Source: Lysobacterales bacterium CG_4_10_14_3_um_filter_64_11 (GTDB taxonomy: Bacteria; Pseudomonadota; Gammaproteobacteria; Xanthomonadales; Xanthomonadaceae). From it: a stretch of 8,726 nucleotides of DNA. Every line of letters starts with the position of its first letter. Positions within the stretch are counted from its first letter, which is position 1. Of this stretch, positions 1 to 4,663 are shown piece after piece. Where the stretch lies: NCBI GenBank assembly GCA_002782905.1, contig PFJA01000030.1:1-8726 (forward strand). Direction: 5' to 3'. The translations under genes were made by a program, and so were the position numbers. The notes beneath the pieces are model-generated. The model ran no database searches and was not told where the DNA came from. It was given only the letters and a program-made list of their open reading frames with translations.

Positions 1-17
1 AGGGCGTGAGGTGTGGT

Positions 18-114
18 AGCCCGGGTTAGGCCGCAGGCCGTAACCCGGGATTTTGCCCACGGCCGCGGTTAACCGATGTAGGGCACCGGTTTCGACGTAA
101 CCTCAACCCGGGCT
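18..114. repeat. Intergenic palindromic repeat cluster (REP-like)
   Basis: A hairpin at 20-49 has arms CCCGGGTTA and TAACCCGGG around an inner GGCC-GCA-GGCC stem with one bulged G. Further right, AACCCGGGCT (105-114) is the exact reverse complement of AGCCCGGGTT (18-27), so the whole block is bounded by inverted arms. A perfect 10-bp palindrome, CGGTTAACCG, lies at 66-75. No convincing reading frame covers the block. Similar CCCGGGTTA/TAACCCGGG palindromes are common as dispersed intergenic repeats in high-GC gammaproteobacteria, which is general knowledge. That this copy belongs to such a family is inference, because only one window is visible. Confidence 0.6.
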
Positions 115-144
115 GCTTGCCGGCGATGCGCGGTTGGCGCTTGC

Positions 145-159
145 GGGTTAAGCTAACCC
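145..159. repeat. Short palindrome GGGTTA-AGC-TAACCC upstream of nadK
   Basis: Six-base perfect arms (145-150 and 154-159) surround a three-base loop. The same GGGTTA/TAACCC core recurs in the block to the left, so it is probably part of the same repeat family. It supplies an in-frame TAA (154-156) that prevents any N-terminal extension of the NAD kinase frame beyond base 157. Confidence 0.5.
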
Positions 160-183
160 ACCTCCACCCTGCTGGCTCTGTTG

Positions 184-954
184 ATGGCAGTTCATTCCCG
201 CATTGCCTTTCTTGCCAGCCGTGCCGAGCCGGCGCAGCTCGCTCTGGCGGCACTGGTTGCCGCTCACGGCCAGTGTGCGCCGGAGGATGCCGAGGTGCTG
301 TGCCCGCTCGGTGGCGATGGCTTCATGCTGCAAACGCTGCATCGCTACGGCCATCTGCGGTGCCCGGTGTTCGGCATGAAGCTGGGGACGGTGGGTTTTC
401 TGATGAACCACTATGACGCGGATGACCTGCGCCGACGTCTCGCCGGCGCCGAGCCGGCGGTGCTGCGGCCATTGCAGATGACCGCGATCACCGAATCGGG
501 TGCCAGTGTCAGCCTGCTCGCCTATAACGAGGTGTCGTTGCTGCGGCAAACCCGGCAGACCGCGCACGTGTGCATCGAACTCAATGATCGCGAGCGTCTG
601 GATGAACTGATCTGCGATGGCGTGATGGTGGCAACACCGGCTGGCAGCACCGCCTACAATTTTTCCGCGCACGGGCCGATCTTGCCGCTCGGCAGCAACG
701 TGGTGGCACTGACGCCGATTGCCGCGTTCCGGCCGCGGCGCTGGCGCGGCGCGGTGTTGCGCTCCGATACCCGGGTGCGCCTGCGCATCCTCGATCCCGA
801 CAAGCGGCCAGTCAGCGTGACCGCCGATTCGCACGAAGTGCGCGATGTGATCGATGTGACGGTGCGCGAATCCAGCGATCAGACGGTGACCTTGCTGTTC
901 GATCCGGAACACAACCTGGAAGAACGCATCCTCAACGAGCAGTTTCTGTCCTGA
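184..954 (+). CDS. nadK: NAD kinase (ATP-NAD kinase)
   Basis: Cytosolic enzyme that phosphorylates NAD+ at the 2' position of its adenosine ribose to make NADP+, using ATP or polyphosphate. The 256-residue product carries the family hallmarks in order: GGDG at residues 43-46 with the catalytic Asp, FGMKLGTVGFL from about 63, the NE pair at 115-116, and the long signature DGVMVATPAGSTAY at 145-158. Its length fits the short NAD kinase type of xanthomonads and alphaproteobacteria rather than the roughly 290-residue enterobacterial form. I chose ATG 184; TTG 181 immediately before it is an alternative, and an in-frame stop at 154-156 excludes longer starts. No good Shine-Dalgarno is visible upstream, where the leader is C/T-rich. 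The 5'-nucleotidase follows six bases after the stop, so the two are probably co-transcribed. Confidence 0.95.
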   Translation: MAVHSRIAFLASRAEPAQLALAALVAAHGQCAPEDAEVLCPLGGDGFMLQTLHRYGHLRCPVFGMKLGTVGFLMNHYDADDLRRRLAGAEPAVLRPLQMTAITESGASVSLLAYNEVSLLRQTRQTAHVCIELNDRERLDELICDGVMVATPAGSTAYNFSAHGPILPLGSNVVALTPIAAFRPRRWRGAVLRSDTRVRLRILDPDKRPVSVTADSHEVRDVIDVTVRESSDQTVTLLFDPEHNLEERILNEQFLS

Positions 955-960
955 CCCGAC

Positions 961-1938
961 ATGACGCCCATTGCGTTCGATCCCCCATCGCGTGTCGCCG
1001 AGCCGCTTGGCTATTCCGGCGGCGCCCGCTTGATGGTGGCGATCTCGGCGCGCGCGCTGTTCGACCTGGAAGAAGGGCATCAGTTGTTCGAGGCCGAAGG
1101 GGTAGAGGCCTACGCGCGCTATCAACGCGGTCGGGAAAACCAGCGGCTGCAGCCGGGTATTGCGTTTGAGCTGGTGCGCAAGCTGCTTGCGCTGAACACG
1201 CGGGTGCGCGAACAGGTGCCGGGAGCGGTGCAGGCCGGTCAGGTGCCGCTGGTCGAGGTAATCCTGTTGTCGCGCAATTCCTCCGATACTGGCCTGCGCA
1301 TCTTCAACTCGATCGAAAGTTATGGCCTTGATATCGTGCGTGCCGTGTTCACCAGCGGCGCGCCGGTGTTTCCGTATATCAAGCCGTTCGGGGCGCACCT
1401 GTTCCTTTCCGCCAATCCCGACTCGGTGCGCACCGCACTGGAAAATGGCGTCGGTGCCGCCACTATCCTGCCGTCCAAGGCGGCCGGGTTCGCCAGCGAG
1501 CAACTGCGCATCGCGTTCGATGGCGATGCGGTGGTGTTTGGCGATGAATCCGAGCGCATCAGTCAGGAGCAGGGCGTCGAGGCGTTTGCCCGCAACGAGC
1601 GCGAGTTGGCCGAGCAGCCGTTGTCGGGTGGGCCATTCAAGGGCTTTCTGGCGGCATTGCATCAGATTCAGGGCGCGTTCCCGGCCGAGCATTCCCCGAT
1701 CCGCACCGCGCTGGTCACCGCCCGCTCGGCACCGGCGCACAAGCGCGTGATCCTCACCCTGCGGCAGTGGGGTGTGCGTCTGGACGAGGCGCTGTTCCTT
1801 GGCGGCCGCGACAAGGGCCCGTTCCTGCACGCCTTCGGCGCCGACATCTTCTTCGACGATTCCCACCACAACATCGAATCGGCGCGCCAGCACGTCGCTA
1901 CCGGCCACGTGCCGCATGGTGTCAGCAATCCCGGTTGA
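961..1938 (+). CDS. 5'-nucleotidase, cytosolic cN-I type (PF06189 family)
   Basis: Predicted to dephosphorylate nucleoside 5'-monophosphates to nucleosides in the cytosol (EC 3.1.3.5). The 325-residue protein resembles the bacterial counterparts of animal cytosolic 5'-nucleotidase IA. It has ISARALFDLEEG at 28-39, LLSRNSSDTGLRIFNSI at about 102-118, the very characteristic FDGDAVVFGDESE at 186-198, and a C-terminal FFDDSHHNIESA at 297-308 that matches the conserved FFDD segment of the family. There is no signal peptide or membrane segment, consistent with a cytosolic enzyme. The start is ATG 961, six bases after the nadK stop. Its Shine-Dalgarno is weak, so translation may depend partly on coupling to nadK. 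Substrate preference (AMP, IMP, dNMP or NMN) cannot be read from the sequence. Confidence 0.9.
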   Translation: MTPIAFDPPSRVAEPLGYSGGARLMVAISARALFDLEEGHQLFEAEGVEAYARYQRGRENQRLQPGIAFELVRKLLALNTRVREQVPGAVQAGQVPLVEVILLSRNSSDTGLRIFNSIESYGLDIVRAVFTSGAPVFPYIKPFGAHLFLSANPDSVRTALENGVGAATILPSKAAGFASEQLRIAFDGDAVVFGDESERISQEQGVEAFARNERELAEQPLSGGPFKGFLAALHQIQGAFPAEHSPIRTALVTARSAPAHKRVILTLRQWGVRLDEALFLGGRDKGPFLHAFGADIFFDDSHHNIESARQHVATGHVPHGVSNPG

Positions 1939-1971
1939 TGCCACGGCGCGAGCACACAGCGCGAGCAAATA

Positions 1972-2001
1972 TTGACCGCCATGGCCCCGAGGGATTATCC
2001 T
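1972..2001 (+). promoter_or_regulatory. Probable sigma-70 promoter of the tRNA-Val gene
   Basis: TTGACC (1972-1977) and TATCCT (1996-2001) are separated by 18 bases. Transcription would begin around 2008, a few bases before the tRNA. The stretch after the -10 box is GCGC, a GC-rich discriminator of the type found at stringently controlled stable-RNA promoters. A direct repeat GCGCGAGCA (1946-1954 and 1959-1967) lies just upstream and has no assigned role. Confidence 0.65.
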
Positions 2002-2015
2002 GCGCAACTCGCTCG

Positions 2016-2090
2016 GGGCGGTTAGCTCAGCGGTAGAGCACTGCCTTCACACGGCAGGTGTCGCAGGTTCGATCCCTGCACCGCCCACCA
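2016..2090 (+). tRNA. tRNA-Val (anticodon CAC)
   Basis: A full cloverleaf can be folded by hand. The acceptor stem GGGCGGT (2016-2022) pairs with ACCGCCC (2080-2086). The D-arm is GCTC/GAGC. The anticodon stem is CTGCC/GGCAG with loop TTCACAC, giving anticodon CAC at 2048-2050. The T-arm is GCAGG-TTCGATC-CCTGC (2063-2079). Discriminator A2087 is followed by an encoded CCA (2088-2090). The anticodon reads GUG valine codons, which are abundant in this GC-rich genome. The gene stands alone, with its own promoter upstream and a terminator 20 bases downstream. Confidence 0.97.
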
Positions 2091-2109
2091 ACGACGATGC
2101 CTCCGCACG

Positions 2110-2140
2110 GCCCCGGTCGAAAATCGGGGCTTTTGCTTTT
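2110..2140 (+). terminator. Rho-independent terminator of tRNA-Val
   Basis: GCCCCGGT (2110-2117) pairs with ATCGGGGC (2123-2130) around a CGAAA loop, with one G-T wobble. It is followed directly by TTTTGCTTTT (2131-2140). The T-tract lies only on the + strand side, so it ends the tRNA transcript and is not expected to terminate the minus-strand gene that ends at 2154. Confidence 0.9.
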
Positions 2141-2153
2141 CCTGGCCAGTCGA

Positions 2154-3008
2154 TCAGCCAAGCTGTTCGCGCGCGTCCTGCGCATCGAGCCACTCCATGG
2201 CATCGCGTGGCGGCAGTTTCGCCGCTTTGCCCAGTGCTGCCTGAATGTCGGCCTCGCGGCGTTTGCCATACAGCAGGCGCAGTACATTGGCATGCTCGAC
2301 ATGCACGATCGGTGCTTTCGGGCACAGCGTGATCGCGCTGGCGATGTGTTCCTCGGCCTTGGCGGCCTTGGCGCCGTAGCTGAGCCCGGCCAACAGTGAA
2401 CCGACTTTCGAGATCAGCTCGGCATGGTAGACGGCCATGGCGAGGTGGGCTTCGGCGTGTTTGGGTGCCAGTTGCAGCGTGTTTTCCAGGTGCTCGCGGA
2501 TACGTCCGGCCAGACCCATTTTCAGCGCCTTGGCGATACTGATGCCCTGACTGTAGCGGCCCAGCGCAAAGGCGAGCCGGTAATGGCTGTTGGCCTCCTC
2601 AGGTAACGCCTCGACTGCGGCTTCAGCCAGTTGCGCCGCGAGCTCGAAGCGCGCGATGTGCTCGTCCTCGTCGTCCACCAGGTAGGCGGTATGGATGCCC
2701 AGCGCTTTGACCGCCACCGAGGCGCCCAGTGCGCCAAGCGCAGCGCCGGTGTTGTAGGCGTCGGCAAAGTCGCCGCGATGGAACGCCAGCCAGGCGACCT
2801 GCAATTGCTCGCTCAACCCGTTTGCGTCCATGCCTTTGGGCGCCTTGCCGACCACCTTGATCAGCGCGGCGGTGCGGCGCGCGTCGGGGAACGGCTCCTG
2901 ATCGCCGGCGTGCAGGTGCGGCCAGTGCTTCTTCAGTGTTTTTGCGTCCAGCGCCAGCGCAGCGGCGTCGAACGGGCAGGGAGCGAATCGAAGTTTGCGG
3001 ATGGCCAT
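2154..3008 (-). CDS. TPR-like helical-repeat protein of unknown function
   Basis: The 284-residue product is mostly Ala/Leu-rich helix pairs typical of tetratricopeptide-type scaffolds. Examples are the stretches around AWLAFHRGDFADAYNTGAAL (about residues 72-91), HYRLAFALGRYSQGISIAKA (142-161) and a final NVLRLLYGKRREADIQAALG unit. The repeat with ALKMGLAGRIREHLENTL followed by AEAHLAMAVYHAELI recalls the RMD (regulator of microtubule dynamics)-like TPR family that also occurs in bacteria; this is recall of a pattern, not a search. There is no signal peptide or transmembrane segment, so it is probably cytosolic and binds protein partners. The start at 3006-3008 is the only ATG that keeps the conserved N-terminus (MAIRKLRFAPCPFD); its ribosome binding site is weak. 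It diverges from the phasin gene. I cannot name a process for it. Confidence 0.8.
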   Translation of the reverse strand: MAIRKLRFAPCPFDAAALALDAKTLKKHWPHLHAGDQEPFPDARRTAALIKVVGKAPKGMDANGLSEQLQVAWLAFHRGDFADAYNTGAALGALGASVAVKALGIHTAYLVDDEDEHIARFELAAQLAEAAVEALPEEANSHYRLAFALGRYSQGISIAKALKMGLAGRIREHLENTLQLAPKHAEAHLAMAVYHAELISKVGSLLAGLSYGAKAAKAEEHIASAITLCPKAPIVHVEHANVLRLLYGKRREADIQAALGKAAKLPPRDAMEWLDAQDAREQLG

Positions 3009-3064
3009 GGCTGCGCTCGCAGTACCGGTTGGGCGTCAGCCTGAAGCATCGCCCGCGACGGGCG

Positions 3065-3094
3065 TTGACGCAAGCGGCGCCGATAGTGTGATTA
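3065..3094 (+). promoter_or_regulatory. Candidate promoter for the phasin gene
   Basis: TTGACG (3065-3070) and TGATTA (3089-3094) are 18 bases apart, in the 166-base divergent gap between the TPR gene and the phasin gene. A perfect 6-bp inverted repeat, CGCCCG-CGA-CGGGCG (3050-3064), abuts the -35 box. The implied leader is about 75 bases long. The -10 box is only a moderate match, so this is tentative. Confidence 0.35.
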
Positions 3095-3174
3095 CTCAGC
3101 CATTGCCATGCACCATGATCGTGTCGAACGACCCCCGGCCATGGATGGCCTCCCCCCACATCGAGGTATCGGCC

Positions 3175-3603
3175 ATGACCAGACAAGTGAAAGCGCGACG
3201 TGTAACCACCCGCAAGTCCTTCCAGCCGCGTGATTTCTGGCTGGCCGGCCTTGGCGCGGCATCGCTGGCACGCAAGCAGGTGTTGAGTTCGTATTCGTTG
3301 CTGGTGGCTCGCGCGCAGACCCTGCGCGCGCAGTCCAGCAAGGCAGTGGTCGATACCCTAGGCAATGCCGATGCCACCCTGAGCAACGTCCGCGAAACGG
3401 TGCTCGACCGCACCACGGCGGCGCAGGCGCGTGCCGGTGAAGTGATCGGTCAAGTGCGTAGCGCCGCGGAGTCGGCACTGGCACCGGTGCTGGCGCGTTT
3501 TGGTATCAAGGCCAAGGCCAAGCGCGCGCGCAAGCCGGCACGCAAGCCCGCCGCCCGCCGCGCAACGAGCACGCCACCCAAGGCGCGACGCAAGGCTGCC
3601 TGA
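3175..3603 (+). CDS. Phasin family protein (PhaF/PhaI-like) with basic histone-H1-like tail
   Basis: Phasins coat polyhydroxyalkanoate (PHA) granules; PhaF-type members also bind DNA and help distribute granules between daughter cells. The 142-residue product has the family's FWLAGLGAASLARKQ motif at 21-35, then amphipathic helix with heptad-like spacing (about 36-110). It ends in a Lys/Arg/Ala/Pro tail (112-142, including KRARKPARKPAARRA) like the C-terminus of Pseudomonas PhaF and of histone H1, but far shorter. I set the start at ATG 3175 because GAGG (3163-3166) sits eight bases upstream; in-frame ATGs at 3145 and 3115 lack such a site and would add non-conserved residues. A PhaD-like regulator lies just downstream in the opposite direction, supporting the assignment. 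PF05597 (polyhydroxyalkanoate granule-associated protein) is the family I would expect it to match. Confidence 0.85.
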   Translation: MTRQVKARRVTTRKSFQPRDFWLAGLGAASLARKQVLSSYSLLVARAQTLRAQSSKAVVDTLGNADATLSNVRETVLDRTTAAQARAGEVIGQVRSAAESALAPVLARFGIKAKAKRARKPARKPAARRATSTPPKARRKAA

Positions 3604-3638
3604 GGCAGTAATCCGGCAGCAGCCATGCAGGGCAAGAA

Positions 3639-3670
3639 CACAAGGCACCCGTTGGGTGCCTTGTGCGTTT
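3639..3670. terminator. Hairpin terminator between convergent phasin and TetR genes
   Basis: A perfect 12-bp stem (3639-3650 with 3654-3665: CACAAGGCACCC / GGGTGCCTTGTG) closes on a GTT loop and is followed by CGTTT on the + strand. It lies 35 bases after the phasin stop and directly abuts the stop codon of the minus-strand TetR gene, so it can act for both transcripts. The T-tract is short in both directions, but the stem is strong. Confidence 0.75.
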
Positions 3671-4299
3671 CAGACTTGGCGATAGGCCTTGGTCAGCGTA
3701 TCCAGATGCACGCGCTCGGCATCGCGCAGGAACGGTGCCATCAGCATCATCACCTGCACGATGCCCTTGCGGATCGCGACCTGCTCGTCGCGCTCGCCGG
3801 TGGCGCTGGCGTAGTTGAGCCAGAACGTCGCGATCACCAGGATATTGGTGGCAGTGGCCTCGATCTCGGCCGCCGAGGCGCGCATGATGCTGGCCCGCAC
3901 CAGCCCGCGCATCACCTCCACTGAACTTTCCGAGGCGCGCTTCAGGATGCGTGCAAAGCGCATGCGCAGGCGGCGATTGCGGCTGAGGATGTCGATCAGG
4001 TCGCGGTACAGAAAACGGAAATCCCAGATGCATTCAAACACCAGGTGCAACTGCAACCAGATGTCTTCCAGGTCTGGCAGACGCGCTTCGGGTGTCACCA
4101 GTGCGGCGTCCATGCGCTCTTCATAGCGCGCGAACAACTGCTCGATGATGTCGTCCTTGTTGCGGAAGTGGTAGTACAGATTGCCGGGGCTGATGTCCAT
4201 CTCATCGGCAATATGATTGGTGGTGACATTCGGCTCGCCCTGTTCGTTGAACATGGCGAGCGCGGTGTCGAGAATCCGCTGGCGGGTCTGCCGCGCCAT
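3670..4299 (-). CDS. TetR/AcrR-family transcriptional regulator, PhaD-like
   Basis: The 209-residue protein starts with a TetR helix-turn-helix domain (about 4-60: TRQRILDTALAMFNEQGEPN, then TTNHIADEMDISPGNLYYHF and a KDDIIEQLFARYE helix). The all-helical ligand/dimer domain that follows (FECIWDFRFLYRDLIDILSR at about 88-107) resembles the domain I know from PhaD, the Pseudomonas regulator of PHA genes, as does the QGEPNV...ISPGNLYYHF pattern. PhaD is thought to respond to a fatty-acid-derived acyl-CoA. The start at 4297-4299 lies nine bases after the ACBP stop, so the two genes form one minus-strand operon. The phasin on the other side suggests it controls PHA or acyl-CoA related genes, probably including its own operon. 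PhaD orthology is inferred from remembered motifs; a different fatty-acid regulator with the same fold remains possible. Confidence 0.85.
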   Translation of the reverse strand: MARQTRQRILDTALAMFNEQGEPNVTTNHIADEMDISPGNLYYHFRNKDDIIEQLFARYEERMDAALVTPEARLPDLEDIWLQLHLVFECIWDFRFLYRDLIDILSRNRRLRMRFARILKRASESSVEVMRGLVRASIMRASAAEIEATATNILVIATFWLNYASATGERDEQVAIRKGIVQVMMLMAPFLRDAERVHLDTLTKAYRQV

Positions 4300-4308
4300 T
4301 GCCCGCGC

Positions 4309-4566
4309 TTAGCCAGTGATCTTGTTGACGAGGGCGATGTATTGCTTCATCGCGTCTTCGCTGGCAAGACCCGTGAGCTTTTCCCAGGCGTCGTACTTGG
4401 CGGTACCGATAAAGTCAAAAAAACCGGGCTTGTCGCCACTCACATCACCCTCGGCACCCTGCTTGTACAACGCATACAGACGCAACAGGGTGTCGTTGTC
4501 GGGGCGCTCCGCCAGCGCCATCAAGTCCTTCGCCGCCTGTTCGAATTGCGCTTTGAGATCGGCCAT
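4309..4566 (-). CDS. Acyl-CoA-binding protein (ACBP family)
   Basis: Small cytosolic four-helix protein that binds medium- and long-chain acyl-CoA esters and buffers or delivers them. Its 85 residues match the usual size of about 86. The ligand-site signature is present: LYALYKQGAEGD at 30-41, KPGFFDFIGTAKYDAWEKL at 46-64 and EDAMKQYIALV at 70-80. Key residues Tyr31, Lys35, Lys57 and Tyr76 correspond to the acyl-CoA contacts known in the bovine protein; Tyr58 stands where Trp is common. The start at ATG 4564-4566 is preceded by GGGGAA at good spacing; a longer in-frame extension to 4728 runs through the promoter and is not real. It is the first gene of an operon with the TetR regulator. ACBPs are patchy in bacteria, and pairing with a regulator suggests a role in sensing or handling acyl-CoA. 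Confidence 0.93.
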   Translation of the reverse strand: MADLKAQFEQAAKDLMALAERPDNDTLLRLYALYKQGAEGDVSGDKPGFFDFIGTAKYDAWEKLTGLASEDAMKQYIALVNKITG

Positions 4567-4585
4567 CACGTTTCCCCGTGTGAGT

Positions 4586-4624
4586 ATGCGTTGATACCAC
4601 GCGCGGGCGGGGCGGTCAACGCAT
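4586..4624. promoter_or_regulatory. Candidate operator: 9-bp inverted repeat spanning the ACBP-TetR promoter
   Basis: ATGCGTTGA (4586-4594) and its exact reverse complement TCAACGCAT (4616-4624) are 21 bases apart. The left arm overlaps the -10 box and the right arm overlaps the -35 box of the minus-strand promoter. The arms are well placed for repression by a dimeric, possibly looping or cooperative regulator such as the TetR protein encoded in the operon. That the TetR protein binds here is inference. Confidence 0.4.
4591..4619 (-). promoter_or_regulatory. Promoter of the ACBP-TetR operon
   Basis: Read on the minus strand, TTGACC (4614-4619) and TATCAA (4591-4596) are separated by exactly 17 bases, a near-consensus sigma-70 promoter. 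Transcription would start near 4584, giving a leader of roughly 18 bases that contains the GGGGAA ribosome binding site. Confidence 0.75.
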
Positions 4625-4646
4625 GGCACCTGCTGCGGGTCCATTG

Positions 4647-4655
4647 TGCTATGTT
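4647..4655 (+). promoter_or_regulatory. Extended -10 promoter of the kinase-porin operon
   Basis: TGCTATGTT (4647-4655) is an extended -10 element (TGn then TATGTT). No credible -35 hexamer lies 16-18 bases upstream, as expected for some extended -10 promoters. Transcription would start at about 4662-4664, on or next to the kinase ATG, which implies a leaderless or nearly leaderless mRNA. Confidence 0.45.
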
Positions 4656-4663
4656 TCGCCGTC

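Noticed and set aside
1946..1967. Direct repeat GCGCGAGCA with a 13-base period upstream of the tRNA promoter
   Set aside because: Only two GC-rich copies; readily explained by chance, and no partner protein or function is suggested.
148..2007. 619-codon open frame on the minus strand opposite nadK and the 5'-nucleotidase
   Set aside because: It is antisense to two genes with unmistakable family motifs, its translation is Arg/His/Gln-rich with no recognisable domain, and such mirror frames are common in GC-rich coding DNA.
2016..2090. tRNA as an attachment site for an integrated element
   Set aside because: No integrase gene and no second copy of the tRNA 3' end are present in the window, and the flanking genes look like ordinary core genes.
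2995..3174. 60-residue N-terminal extension of the phasin frame
   Set aside because: It overlaps the start of the divergent TPR gene, lacks phasin character, and the ATG at 3175 has a proper Shine-Dalgarno.
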